Assembly: GCA_950295325.1 (NCBI GenBank)
Contig: OX485805.1
Span: 50,552,758 to 50,616,757 of the forward strand
Source: Polytrichum commune
Taxonomy: Eukaryota; Streptophyta; Polytrichopsida; Polytrichales; Polytrichaceae
Length of the DNA: 64,000 nt
Direction of reading: 5' to 3'
The first letter of the stretch is position 1, and every line of letters starts with the position of its first letter. Shown here piece after piece: positions 44,294 to 57,613 of the stretch. The position numbers and the translations under genes are program-made. Under the pieces are notes generated by a model. That model was not told the DNA's origin. It did no database searches and saw only the letters and a list, made by a program, of their open reading frames with translations.

Positions 44294-46157
44294 TAACCAA
44301 CTTGATGAGAGTAGATGATGAGCCGTTAGTTATCAATCGTAATTGGTTTGCTCATGGATGTAAACTACAAGTTATGATGAAATGCCACATGTGTGGATAG
44401 AAAATGCAAGACAGTTGTGGAAGTGCCCTCCATTGGGATGAGTGACCGGTTATGGGAAGTCTTGTAGTTATAAATGGATATCAAGAAGATATGTTTTAGA
44501 ATGGGACTGTACTAAGCATTCTAGGTCCAATGCTTAACACAAATGGGAGGGCCTATGTGATGACGTAAAGAGAGAGAGAATCTTCAATCTGACCTCCATT
44601 TTGCATCTCAAGTCTAATTTTGAAACTTAATGTGACAATATGTGTGATTCACAATTGCTCATTGAACATGGTATTTGCGAAAACGTCACATGGCACGCAA
44701 AAATGTCACAAATGTTGTTTTCTTGAATACAAGGAATGCCAGATTGGATTGGTCTTTGGATGCAACATTTGCCAACTACATCTGGATGTATTTATAAAAT
44801 GCTAGTAGCATGTGCATGTGGTAACAAGGGAAGAAGTCTTTTTAATATCATGAATGGTATGTTCTTCATTTGTTACTTCAAACACTCTTAATAACAATCA
44901 AAAGATAACATTCATGATATCAAAAGACTTCTTTATTCTATAAACTTGTACCATAGGTGCTCATATAAAACCAGTTTCAAAATGATTTTTTTTTCCCCAA
45001 AGTTGAAGTGCACCTCACAAGACTAGAAACTGAGTCGGCCTTTGAAAAGAATACGTCACATGTCAATGTGACGTTTTCACGAATACACTATTATTGAATC
45101 AGGTGATTCCTAATTCGATCTAATGGTTGAAATTGTTTGAGGAGTTGCAAGTGCCCACAATAAGAAGGTGCAAGCATGGTAAAGTGAACCAAAAAAATGC
45201 TCTAATATCCTAAAACCATAGTCATATTGGTTTAAAATGCCTAAAAGTAGTGGCAAAATGTTGTTTAAATTATGAAAAAAAATTATCCCATGATGCCCTC
45301 TATTGTTGTGGTAAGTACTCAAATGTAGAATATTAAAATGAGATCCTCAAAACTTATCATTAGAAGTAACAATCAAAAGAAAATGGCTACATATAGTTTA
45401 GCATGTAAACTTCATGAACTCAACTGTTTTGAACTTGAATTTTTCTTCATGTTCCTTGTTTTCATTATAAACTCGAGGACAACATCAAATTTGTTTTGTA
45501 CATCCAAAATCATCAACTCAATGTAATTTTGTAATATTTTCGACAAATTTCAAACAATTACTTGTTCAATACCATCACTTGCATTCCACTTACACCAACT
45601 TCTAAAACACATAGAATTGTTTTTGAAATTCTTTTGGTTTACATAAATGTTTAGAGATTAAATGTCTAAATTTGTACATTTACTATAGTTTATACCATCC
45701 TAATGAATGAGTTTACGCATTAGACACCACGGATCCTTGGCCCTTGGTAGATGCTTAACCCCCCCCCCCCCCCCACCAAAAAAAGGTGTACTTCCGATAT
45801 CCAAAATAATGTTGACATGATACGCAACTTTCTACACCCATAATGTCACAAATACAAAGGCATGTACGTACTTACCTTACAACCGCGGCTTCACTCGGGA
45901 GCCATAGCTTGCTAGCATTGGATAATTATATCAAGCTTCCTATAGCCGAAGGTGTCTTGAAGTGAGAAAAAAGCATCAAAAACATTCATTTCTCTCAATG
46001 CGCTTTTTGGACACCAATGCATGGTACCTTTTTGGTATCACCTGCAAGAAAAAAGCAAGCAAGGGGAAAAAAAAAGTAAAAGAGTGACTCGGGACGGACC
46101 CGATGGTGTTACGAAGAGGAGGTTCATAGAAGTTTTCCACATTGTCCCAAGTGACTA
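44294..46157. other. Non-coding region with family-B repeat and a hairpin
   Basis: Family-B core AACACAAATGGGAGGGCCTA at about 44537. Otherwise no gene. Ends in a C16 run (45759-45774) and family-C MITE. Confidence 0.4.
44831..44933. repeat. Short fold-back hairpin
   Basis: AAGAAGTCTTTTTAATATCATGAATG (44831-44856) and CATTCATGATATCAAAAGACTTCTT (44909-44933) pair over 25 nt with one mismatch and one bulge; spacer 52 nt. Confidence 0.75.
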
Positions 46158-46379
46158 CATGTATTATCTCCATTAGTTAGTGCGTGTTACTATTCGGAAT
46201 TACGTAGTGCTAAAACTAATGTAATAAGAATGTAATACTTTACCAAGCAAATGTCATTTATGTTCTATAATGTTTGTACAACCTATGGAGTTTTTAAAGT
46301 AAAAGAAGAAATCCTAAGTAAGATGTCGTTGCATTGTATAACTCCGAATAATGACACACACTGATTGGGATAATCAGTG
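46158..46379. mobile_element. TA-flanked MITE, family C
   Basis: TA at 46156-46157 and 46380-46381. Inner ends TTAGTGCGTGTTACTATTCG and CGAATAATGACACACACTGA pair; 222 bp, non-coding. Followed after 10 bp by the hAT-like element. Confidence 0.75.
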
Positions 46380-46389
46380 TACACCTCTA

Positions 46390-46976
46390 CTTAGGGGTTG
46401 TTTACACCATGGACCATGAAGTCGTCCCATGGTCGTGTAAAATTTGTGATTGGTTGTTGAACTTGTCCCGGACCACTTCGGTTTACACCAAGGAAAAAAC
46501 AAATGTCCGAGTGACCATGGAGTTCGAGGTCCCCAAGCAACGTATTCTAAGGCCTTCATTCTCCATTGACATGGTCCAACGGGGTTTGCAGTGGGAGAGG
46601 CCAAAGAGGTGTTCTAGTAGAAAAAGGCAAAAACCCATGGTAGAGAAATGATGTTATGATGATTTTTTTAATGATTTTTTTTCGGGGGAAGAGAAGATGA
46701 AGACAACAGAAGGCAAGAGAATGGTCAAACTTGGTTTATTTTTTCAAAATTGACCTTTTTTTGGGCATATATTTAAAAAATCATCACATTCACTTTTGGT
46801 GTATGGTCATTCCTCTTGGTCCACATTCAATTTACACCTAGCGAGGGGCCCAAAGGCTTTGTAAATTGGTTTTTAAAGAAATTAGACCATGAATGTCGGA
46901 TCAACAAGTCGGACCATGGAAAAGGCCATCTTCCATAGTCCGATTTCATGGTTTATGGTGTAGACTGGCCCTTATT
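46390..46976. mobile_element. hAT-like MITE with 8-bp target duplication
   Basis: Inverted ends: left TAGGGGTTGTTTACACC then ACCATGAAGTCG; right CGATTTCATGGTTTATGGTGTAGACTGGCCCTTA. Flanks CACCTCTA (46382-46389) and CACCTCTC (46977-46984) match 7 of 8, the length expected for hAT. The interior has no transposase; an 80-codon open frame in it is not convincing. Confidence 0.75.
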
Positions 46977-47041
46977 CACCTCTCAATTATACAGAGGTGT
47001 CACACGATTGGAAAGATGATTACGTTTAGGATGGGATAACA

Positions 47042-47380
47042 CTAGGGTCCAAGTTGCAAGAAGCTTAGGATCCAAACCACCCTTAAATGAAATGGAATTA
47101 ATTTTAAAGTCCGGCTAGCCAAAAAGCTTATGGGACTAAAAAATACATCAAGATGGTGTCTAAAATACGAATTTCCTAGAGTATTGAAGTGCGGTACTAG
47201 CCTTTGTGAGATAGAGGCCAATATTGACTTGATGATGGTCCAATTGGAAGAGAGACTCTGAGACTGCATTGTATTACATTCTAAAATAGGGATGAGGACC
47301 TCTATGTAATGGAATTGTTGGGGGACACTCCAACACAAAGTGTGTTCCATTTTCACCTAGACTGTAAGAGTAAAAGTGCC
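47042..47380 (-). pseudogene. Second LINE C-terminal remnant
   Basis: Minus strand reads GENGTHFVLECP, then after frame breaks a FQLDH segment and the tail GACACCATCTTGATGTA...CCCATAAGC. Both zinc-binding Cys upstream are replaced (W and Y). More decayed than the copy at 40733-41012. Confidence 0.6.
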
Positions 47381-50300
47381 ATAACGTGATGTGGACCTTA
47401 ACATGATATTCATGATTTTGGGATGTTAGGGTTAATTAGGGACTACTGAATGTTGTACAGGAAGGAATGATAGGCATTGGGAACGCATGAGGGACACATG
47501 AGGAACGCACGACCCATGGGGAATAACATTGGGAACACATAAGGAACGCCATGGGTAACCAAAGGGGAACATAGAGGGCTATGTGTGGGACATGAGGGGG
47601 ACATATTGGAGATGAATGGAATGTAGGCCATAACACATGAAGTTCCACAGAGAGGAAAATATGGGATTGGTTGTTGCCATTGGAAAAATATGTATAATGT
47701 CGTGGTGATTGTAGTCATCAACCTTCACGTGAATTTGAGGAAATTGAATGACAAAATAAGAAACAAACGCTATTATCTTGTATTGACATCAATGAGCTAG
47801 AATCTAGAGAATTCAAGGTATATTATCCATGATGTACACAATTTTGGCGAGTATGCAAGAGTCCTAATGTGTAGTGCTACTCCTAATAATATGAGATGAA
47901 GTCGATGGAGGTGGCGAAAAATGGCCGCGATATCACAAGTCGAGTGATATCAAACTGCATGTGAAGATGGGTCATCAAGATTTTGTAGCCATTGGAGAAC
48001 TTTGTCGTGGGCTTCCCACATAATAATCTTTATGGCCATTACGTCGGTAAGCATGGTTTGGAGGTACTGCCACTGTGAAAGGACCATGTCTACTCCTCGA
48101 GCTTATAGAGTGTTTGGCCTGTGAGATTGGTTTGCATTCCAACCGCAAGGCAAAATCTCTTTCTAAACAAAGTGTCTGTCATTTTTCCTTGGATGAACAT
48201 TAATTGAGACATGAAGGCTTTGACTTTTTTGCAAACAATATGGATCTTATTCTCAATGTACTCGTGAATCATATGGGCGTCCTCATAAGGGCAATCTTGT
48301 GTGTTGTACCAACAACTCACCGTAGTCCTTGGGCAAGGGAGGGGCATGTTTGCCATGGACATACATGGAGTAGGCTAGTGAGTTATACAATTGGGAGGCG
48401 AAGCCAAGGGAGAGCTCAAAACTTATAGAGTGTTAAGTGTAGTGGTAATTGCAATGCATAAGATAAGAATAGAATATGCACACAAATCATGAGGAAAGAA
48501 AGGACAAAACAAACACAAAATGGATGGGAGAGAGTTGCACAATGAAGAGAATGAAAAGAAAGAAAAGGCCATCATGTGGGTGATGGCGTGTTGTTCCTAT
48601 TGACCTACAATAACTTGTGATATGCATATGGATTGGGGCAATGGCAAGTATCCTCTCGTTCCATAGCAATGTTTGATGTGCACACAATGCAAATGACACA
48701 TGTAGTATGGTAATGGAGGTGGAAATAAGGATGGACCATGCACATTGATTCATAGATGCACATTGATTTAGTCTTGCACGCACATTGATCCAAACATGCA
48801 TACATATTGAGGACATTGCAAACCAAAAATGGAGAGGCAATGCTAAATGGCATATAATATTGCTATGACATTTTTTTTGGGGGGGGGGGGGTTGAAAGAT
48901 CGTGCCCAAAAAATATGGTAGAACAAATAATATCCAATTTTTAGGGGTAAAAATGGGGGAAGAAGCATTGGCATTGCTTAATTGTCCAATTATTTTTGTT
49001 GGCTTCTAAGGGGAGCCTAAGCATGTGCCACCTTGGGAGAACATGGGAGGTTTTTGAGGTTAGCCAGTCCATCTAAAGGGGACGTTTCGGCCTCGCTCAA
49101 TGTGTAGAGCTTTGCAAAGGATGTCATAGAGATTGAAGACAAGTTAAAATCTTCTAGCGTCCTAAGCAACATGGGCTTGTTCACATGAACTTATGAGTCA
49201 AAGTGATGATAGGTATTTGTAAAATACATCTGCCAAGTAGCGTGGAAAGAAGCGGGTGCACAAGCCTAGATATGCATGTACCTCAATGCATAACCAATCA
49301 AATTGCCACAAGTGAGAATCGGACAATTTTAAAAGCGAGCATGGTCCTTCACAAGAGAAGAGCCTTTTAGTTGTGAGTATGCCCATCTCCATGGTGAAAA
49401 CTTGTTTACCTTTCGTAAGGGGATTGTTTGGGTATACTCAGAGCATATAGAGAATGTCTTTTATATTGGCATGCACAACTTAACATACAACTTGGTTGAG
49501 GAGGGGAATCAAAGCGAGGACACAAACATAAGAGGAAAAACTTGTTGATATAGAGAAAGTTTCTAGGGGGTTCGCTTACAAAAGGGAAGGGGTGTGGATT
49601 TGGGGGAGGTTCAGAGGCGGTGGAGGCCTCGACGGTGTGACAATGCTGGGAAGTAGCAAGGCCTTCCGAGGTGTTGTTGACGTCGATGAAGTCACAAAGG
49701 AGCATCTTCCAGAGATGGGTGGGGTTGTTGTCTTTGGCATCTGAGGCAATTGTTGCATTTGGTATATATGGGGGTAGGTGGGGCAGGATGGTCATCATGG
49801 AGGACAATGTCTAGCTAGTGAGAGGGCATGCTGACCAAAGTAGTGTTGGCGTTGACCAAAGCAATTTCATGGACATGTTCGTGAGCCTACAAGACAAGGA
49901 TGAGAAACAACAACGTGATGAAGTGTGGGAATGATGTATACATTGGAAGAGTTTGGGAGTTGAGTATGGAACAAAGTAAAATGTGAAGGGGAAATGGGGG
50001 AAGGCTTTGTGGGGAAGGGTCGAAGAGTTAGGGGGAGCATTGGAGGAGGAACCAGGGACCACTTGGAGGGGTTGGGGTTGAAAGAAGGAGATGTCGGCAT
50101 GGGGATTGGCAACACAACCTATGATATGGAAAGACCGTCATTGTTGGGGAGAGGAGAAAGGGAAGGCGGGAAGAGCTCCCCCTGGTAAACACCTCACCAA
50201 CATCCGCGTCGACCAAAACACTCGCATCGGTGATGGGTGGTGACCAATCATCGGCACCATCCATAAAGTCTTGAAGGGTGGGGATGTGGCCTACTACGGG

Positions 50301-51220
50301 GGTGGGGCGTGAGATGTTGTTGTCATTGAAATCGTTTCAAACGAAGGTGGATGTGATAGGGGATATTGAGGGGAGGGTTGGTTATGGGCATCAACAAGGT
50401 TTCTTTTGCATAGATATGGTAGGGACAGTTGTTACTTTTGTATGGGCAGGCATTGTCCCCTTGATTTCGGGACGTCGGTGTTGAGGGTTTTCCTTTGGCA
50501 ATGGGGGAGGTGTGGAAATTTCCTCCTGAATCTCTTCTGTTTAAAGCACTGGATTGTGAGATTTAGAAATAGAGATGTGTTGATTATCTTCACCATGGAC
50601 AACCACCACCGAGGGAGGAGTTACACACAAGAGGGGTGGGAGCATGTGTAAGGAATGAAAATCAAAACCAATCCAAGCATATAGCAATCACATGAAACAA
50701 AACACATGCATCATACATAACACGGATTAGAAGGAGCAAGACAAAAGGGATTAGATGCAAGAGGCGTCATAGTTGATCATGAGGCAAGGGGAGGGGAAAT
50801 TCTTGTAGGTCGACAAGAACCTCCCTTGGGCACGGAGGGCAATACCAAAAGATGTTGTGGTGGGTGGGAGGATGTGAGAGAGAGGTAAAGGGTGGGTTTT
50901 CAAGAGAAGTTCCTATCAATCAACATGCACTTCCAAATGGCAGTAGGCCGGCTAAGGGGTTGAGGGAGTTCTTGTTGATCAACATGAAATTCCCTTGAGG
51001 AATGCCAAACAAAAGTAACACATAAGACTAGCAATGACACCAGGGAGTAAACACTGGGAGATGTAATGAAAGTGATAGTTTTATGTGAAGTGACTGTGAG
51101 CAAGGGAGGCTCCAAGTTGGTGCTCTCTGAGAGGTCCCGGCAAGGCACAAACTAGAAGTTCAAAGTTCTTGTAAGAGGGGGAGAGGACACATGTGGTGTC
51201 ATCTTGCAGGCAGGAGAGGT
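47381..51220. other. Gene-poor region, possible decayed coding on minus strand
   Basis: Minus-strand frames at 48090-48362 (rich in Cys/His; IHEYIENKIHIVCKKVKAFM) and 49198-49392 (HLWQFDWLCIEVHAYLGL) have protein-like composition but no recognised family; they may be an old transposon gene. The plus strand is G-rich at 49600-50300. No intact gene. Confidence 0.3.
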
Positions 51221-53014
51221 TACGGGGGGGGGGGGGGCATACCCTTGTGTGCAATCCCTAGCAACTCCTTGGGGGATGTTGTAGCACCCTGCAATCCCTT
51301 AATGTAACTTATAGGAACCACATGTGGCGAGAGCTCGGGGGGGGGGGGGGGGCAGTGTGTTAAAAAGTTAAGGATATAGGTGCGAACAACCACTATTTTA
51401 TAGGGGGGTATTACTTTCAATTTTTTATTTTTTTCGCATGCTATCATTATGTAAATTTCTACTTTGGGTTAATAGAAAAATGGCTTGCATTACTTATAAT
51501 TTCAAATTACCTATTATTCCATACCCTATAGTACTTTAAAGATGTCCAGTGCCATTTTTGATACCCTATATTACTCTGAAGTCCATTTATAATTTTTAGC
51601 CCCCATGTTTTTTAAATACCCTATCATTTGTTCGCACGTATATTGCTACTCCAACCAATGACTACCCCCCCCCCCGAGGGCGAGAGTATAAATGTTTGGG
51701 GGGTACAATGTTGCTCACAAGAAATTCAATGACCCATTCAATTAGGCTCCTAATTGTGCATATTTTATAGTTCCTTGAAAGGTTGGGGTTAGTCATCCTC
51801 CAACATTTGGTTCTCCCTAATTACCATGTTGTAATCAACCCGAATTGCGTCCAAATCTGTTTGCGGTGCTTGTCCTTGGCCCCCCGAGTTTCCGTTTGCG
51901 CCCTCGATTATGACCGTTTTTGATATTAAGCCTTGTTGTTCAGTCTTAACCCTCGCAAGATTGGCCAACTCCTCAATTTGGGCATTCAACCCTTGGACCT
52001 TGTTTGTGAGCATTCGACACACTAGGGCAACTGCTCTTCAACAATTTCCACACTAGGCCATTGCTCTTTAGTAGTCGACACACCAGGGCCATTGTTTTTT
52101 AATAGTCGTCTAGTTTAGAAGTTGATTGCTAGCGATGATAGGTCTAACAATCTAGTGTCACCTCGTGAGAAATCAACAATTTATTCCAAGGTAAATTGTT
52201 TTGTACACCCCCCCCCCCTTTTGACGTTTTTGGGTTTGGCGACACGTTGTTGTCACAAAATGTGGCGCGACATGTGTGAGCCCAAAATGGTGCCCACATG
52301 TGGTGATTAACTCTTCGAAACCAATTTTAGTTTGACTTTGATGTGTTATGATTATCCACAAAACATAAAAAGAGTGAAGTGTGGTTTGGATTTAAGTTTA
52401 GGCTTTAGAATGTGTTGTGTGATTATTTCAAGGTTGAATTCAATAAGAGTATGCCTTGATAATGTGAGTAGGGGGTAAGGTGAACCAAGGTGAGCTCCGC
52501 GGGTTAAATGCCCACTTTTGGATCCACCTTGGTAGTTTAGGAAGAAGGAAGCTTGGTGGAAGGGGATTAGTTCCTACTTTGAAGGTGAAGGTTAAGGGAT
52601 TGTGATTGGAGGTGCTAATCCTCTCACCCTATCCTCACCTCTCTCACCCTATCCTCACCTCTCTCTCCCTCTCTCCCTCTCTCCCTCTTTGCTACTTAAG
52701 GTGTTTTCTCTCTCATTTTCCTCTCTCTCCATCAAGCGCTCTCAAGGGAGCAAGTCCTTAAGAGCTTGAGCCACGTGTGTAGGTTATTAGTTTTAGTGGA
52801 GTTAATTAGTTAAGCTCTCTCTCTCATTGTTTCTAAAGGGGGTGAGCTCTTAGAGCTTGAGACAAGGTGTGTGAAGTAAGTAGCTCTTAGAGTAGTGTGT
52901 GTTAGATTAGTTTAGTTCATTAGCGGTGTAGGTTAGCTCATTTAGCCAAAGTGCAAGGAAGAAGGAATTAGTGGATGGTTGATTAGCACCTAAGGTGGTG
53001 TCATTTAAGGGGGG
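51221..53014. other. Non-coding region with poly-G/poly-C tracts and CT-rich microsatellite
   Basis: G14 at 51224-51237, G16 at 51337-51352, C11 at 51665-51675 and C11 at 52208-52218. A 20-bp repeat CTCTCACCCTATCCTCACCT occurs twice from 52621, then CTCTCCCT-type repeats to 52688. GAGCTCTTAGAGCTTGAG-like words at 52755-52895. A 77-codon minus-strand frame (51789-52022) is unassigned. Confidence 0.5.
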
Positions 53015-53290
53015 CAGCTAGCTGACTTGCTACCAGATACAACTCTGTTGGCCGAAGCCCAACTGGGCAGCTAGCTTACTTGCTACCAGATACAACTCTG
53101 CTGGCCGAAGCCCAACTGGGGCAGCTAGCTTACTTGCTACCAGATACAACTCTGCTGGCCGAAGCCCAACTGGGCAGCTAGCTGACTTGCTACCAGATAC
53201 AACTCTGCTGGCCGAAGCCCAACTGGGGCAGCTAGCTTACTTGCTACTAGATACAACTCTGCTGGCCGAAGCCCAACTGGGGCAACTAGC
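53015..53290. repeat. 53/54-bp minisatellite, five units plus a partial
   Basis: Units start CAGCTAGCT at 53015, 53068, 53122, 53175 and 53229, with a decayed sixth at 53283. Unit contains TGCTACCAGATACAACTCTG and GGCCGAAGCCCAACTGGG. Lengths alternate 53, 54, 53, 54, 54 through GGG versus GGGG at the junction; GACTTGC/TACTTGC variants are also present. Confidence 0.95.
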
Positions 53291-56200
53291 TAACTCTACT
53301 GGGCCGGGGCAAATCTTGGATTAAGCTCGGGCTAAGCCTTGTTAGGCCTTCACTTAACGAATCAATACATAGTAACCTTAGCGGCCTCACCACACATTAA
53401 CCTTAGACCACAATAGATTATTTTAGAATATCTTAGGCCTTAGGTAAGTATTGGATTCATTAGGTTAGGTAGGGCATGTGTGATTTTTGAATGTATTGGT
53501 GCTTGAACCATTGATAAAAGTGTTTTTCAACACTTGAACCTATTGGTCAAAATAAATCACTTGGATTACTAATGGAGAAGGTGGAGGGCATCCGCGGTGG
53601 CGAGACGAAGGAGGTTAGGCCAATGGAGAAAGTGGAAGACTCTAGCAATGGAAAAGTGAAGGAGAGGATAATCAAAGGCCAAAGGGGAATATCTTTGAGA
53701 GCTTGTGTTGCCAAGGCCGCCGGTTGGACCCTTGAGAAGGCTAATTCGTCCATAAGTCAAGAGGCTACCATTAATAAACAAAGTGATTCAAAATGACATA
53801 AATGCCTTGGGGTGTGAAGGGAGCATTTTCAATACACAAACAATACATGTGATTCTCAAAACCATCACCCGGACTAGGACGCTTAAGGGTGGTGGGTTTG
53901 GCCTCACAACATGACGGACGTTGACGTGAAATCCCTAAGTGTCATTTGTGTACACTTATAGTCAATTTGTGGATCATAACTCGTAACATAAGCATACACT
54001 TCATACCATTCTTGAATATACTCTTACCAAGATATTAGTAAACTCTCTAGAATGCCAAGTCACGTGGGGTGACTCTAATGATAAAGTTGGTGACATTGAT
54101 GACTAATGCTGAAGTTGTTAGTCATTAGTTTAACCTAACATACGCCTCACAACATGGGTAAGCGACGCTATTATGCATGTGACACTAAATACCACAAATG
54201 GTGTAAGTGTTTGCTTGTTAAGCTACCGGTGTGGCTTTCTAAGCTATGTGTATAGGAGAAGGAAGTACCCAACGTAGTTGGTAGGGACTCCCTAAAATTG
54301 ATTGCCCCCGATGTTGTATATTATATCTTGATTAATTGTTTTGAATCTAGCTTCCTTGATGATCTTTAAGGATGACTTCTCTTCTATACTTGATGGTGTT
54401 TTGATTGCATAAGTGACCAATGGTGGTTTGCCTTGTGGGCATCTTTGGTAGGTGCTTTGGTTATTTCCTTAGTACGCATTATCAAGTATTTCATTAGGGC
54501 ATATGAGGTGTGTAGGGGCCTCATATGCATAGTTGTTGCACTTGAATTTCTTGAGGACGGGGGGTTACAAGACTTGTGATCTTATCGATCAAGTTTATCC
54601 ACTCCTTGTAGATTTCCCATACCCAAGTGCACTATGTTGACATTTTGGAGTACGTGATGTTTTCTAAATATATGTTCATGTGGTTGATTGATGTTAAGGC
54701 TTGTTTTATATGTATGTAACATGATGGATTTGTTGTCATGGCATGTTACTAGGGTAAATATCAATAACTGTTTCATTGTATTTAAAAGTTGATTGTTTAT
54801 TATAACTATATAGTGCACAAATGTAGTGGGCAACGTCAACCGACTACATAGAACAAGTATTGAAGTAAACAAGGATAGAAGACTTACCCTAGGTTAATAA
54901 CATCTTTGAGAGTATTTTTGCATAGTTGGGACATGCACATTGCACACGGGTAGATCACTCTAAGGCATTTTTGTGCACCACGTGCGGCTGGGGGTTATTT
55001 GTTTTGGGGCTATTTACCTTCAAGGGCTGAATTAAAGCTTCCCTATAATTACTTAAATTTCAAAAATGGCCCATTTGTTTGCACCCTTTCATTACTTATA
55101 TTGTCCAAGTCACTGCAATTTTTTGTACTCTATATTCCTTTTAAGTAATAAACGGGCGTGGGGAAGACGACCCCAACGACGGCGTGTTCCCTTTTCATTC
55201 ATTTTTGGAGAGACGGAAATCCCAATAATCATCCATCCCCGTGAGTCCTAAACCCATTTACACACCATACTAAACATACCTTCTAGGATCCTTATCTTCA
55301 ACCCCTATATTAATTTTACAAAAAAATAATGGTCCACATTTTATGTCCATCTAACTTACTTATAATGGGATTATCTACATTTAATGGCCCCTTCATTATT
55401 TGGAATTCCTTTATAATTTTTATTTCATATGATTTTAATCCTCTCTATATTATGCCGCACGTCGTTTTTAAAATGCACTAAGTGACCTACCCGTGACATT
55501 GCATAGTTGGGGGGGGGGGGGGAGGAAGAAACTAGACGACTGTGATGAAAACCCAAGTTTTAAATACTTTGAGAAGAATTATGGTCAAATAATCCCTTTG
55601 AGTGTGTTATTTTCCACAAATAACATAATATGCATGCAACTAGCATGTGCTATAATAGAAAATGTATTCCAAATCTAGAATCAGTTATTATCATTTCTAT
55701 CATAAGGTCCGCCGATAGATGTGCACATAGAAGATATTGTTACGGCCATAATTCATGAATAGTCGACTTCATTTGTCATCAACTCCAAATACAATTGATT
55801 GTAGATTATTGATTTCGATGGTATGTTAAGAGTCAATGGATTCAACGGACCACATCTTCCAGCCCACTAGATCTCATGGACAACAACCACCCCCCCCCCC
55901 CCCCACGCGGATTAATAGCATAGTAGTCAACTTCATTTGCGTCAACTCCTTTAAAAAAAAGAAACTATGTTATTTATGGTATTTAGTATCCCTTACTAAT
56001 CGGATACACCTCAAACTCTATTATATCAACCCCCATAATGTCATACACTCTCTAATATCCTGAAACCCTAGGGAACGGATCTTCGTAGTTCAAATCTCAC
56101 TTCTTATTGCCACATTTCTCTCCCTTATATTATGAAATTTGTCATTAATGCAAACCACCAAAGAAGTCAGTCCACACCCTCACATTGCGTCATTTGACAA

Positions 56201-57430
56201 CATGTGGAGTGTCACCTTCTTATTTTTATTCTTCTTCTTCTTCTTATGCCACTTGTTGAATGTGGGTGCATGCATCTGCCACATTGCCCGGGAAGGCCAA
56301 GTGGAGTGGACCACACGAGCGTAGGTGACACTAGAATGAATTTAAATTGTCCTCACATCTCCTTTGCGTTATTCCATAATGTCACATGCTACACTAATTT
56401 TATAGCATCACGCATCCATGTTTGCACTACAAAACTTTGTAATATCACGTGCACTTTGGTTGCCACAGGTGTGATACTACGGAGTTTAAAGTGTATAAGT
56501 TTTCATCAAGTAAGAGTGTTAACATTCTATAATGTCCAAACAACCAATTTGACATATGTTGATTATACATTCATATGAGCTTTGAAAATTATGAAGAAAC
56601 AGGCTATGGCCTCGATCGAGATTCACTAACCATCTTGTACTAATCGCATGTTTCATATCCTAGGAGAGATGGGCTAGTTGGGGAAAGTAACCACTTAAGA
56701 CCCATAAACCTTATGCCCAAACATGATCAAAAGCTTCAGATGGAAATAAACCAAGTTTTCACTTCAAGTTTGTCCCACGTCCACTTTTGGACTCAATGCA
56801 TTCAAACTACAAAGTGTGCAAAAGGGTAGAGAAATCTAAAAGGTTTGTACATTCAAACTAACTAAATGTTGAGGAACCCAAAGTACGCAAAATAGTCCTA
56901 CTACTATAAGCCATGATATTTTTTCTAGAGCACACATTAATTCTCATAAATTAAGAATGAGTGTGTTTTCAAACCAAGCAAAATTTCTAGTAGAAAATTA
57001 GCATGGGCCACATTAATTGTTATCATGAAAATCAGTGTGGGTGATTGTTTTATTTTGTGCTACTTTCGTCCTATAATTAATATTCAATGTGTTGGTCAAA
57101 AGTCTTCATTATGACTTAGCGAAAGACCTAGGGTCTTGGACCCACATAATTTGCACCTTGACTAGAGAATTAGTGTGGCCCACGCTAATTTTTGACCCAC
57201 ACTAATAGGACTATTTAGTGTACTAGATGTAGTATAAGATTGATCCAAAACCTTTCAGTCAATTTTGGGCTCAAACTGATTTTGATTCAACCCCATCACA
57301 AAGGAGGTTTTCATAGTTTTAAAGTATAGTCCAAAAGTTTTTTTTAAGTTCATCCTTTAGCATTCATAATATTTTTTATTTATTCACCATTGTTTTGTTT
57401 GACTTCCGAAGTTACAAAACATACTATACC
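53291..57430. other. Repeat-rich non-coding region
   Basis: Includes a 74-codon Lys/Glu-rich frame at 53572-53796 with no family, the second copy of the 10440 repeat (53985-54205), poly-G/C runs (55509-55522, 55890-55904), a family-A end at about 56565-56720 and a family-C right end at about 57190-57227. No gene recognised. Confidence 0.4.
53985..54205. repeat. Dispersed repeat, partner of 10440-10640
   Basis: Same block order as the first copy, with about 20 bp of extra sequence around GTTGTTAGTCATTAG. Neither copy has coding capacity. Confidence 0.6.
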
Positions 57431-57575
57431 CTTCGTCCGAGATGACCCTAAACTACTAGATGACAGTGGAGAGGTACCCAGACTGGAAGGAGTAGTTGGC
57501 GGTTCAATTCCCGGCCATGAAATCGTCGTCCTACTTGACAGAATTTTAACCAGGTGGTCAAGTGCCTCATATGTT

Positions 57576-57578
<3 letters not shown>

Positions 57579-57610
<32 letters not shown>
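57579..57610. repeat. (TA)16 microsatellite
   Basis: Perfect dinucleotide run; the encoded Tyr-Ile stretch in an overlapping open frame is a by-product. Confidence 0.95.

Positions 57611-57613
<3 letters not shown>

Noticed and set aside
46409-46651. 80-codon frame
   Set aside because: Entirely inside the hAT-like MITE, with no transposase similarity.
53015-53290. CRISPR-like regular repeats
   Set aside because: No spacers: units are contiguous, and the genome is eukaryotic.
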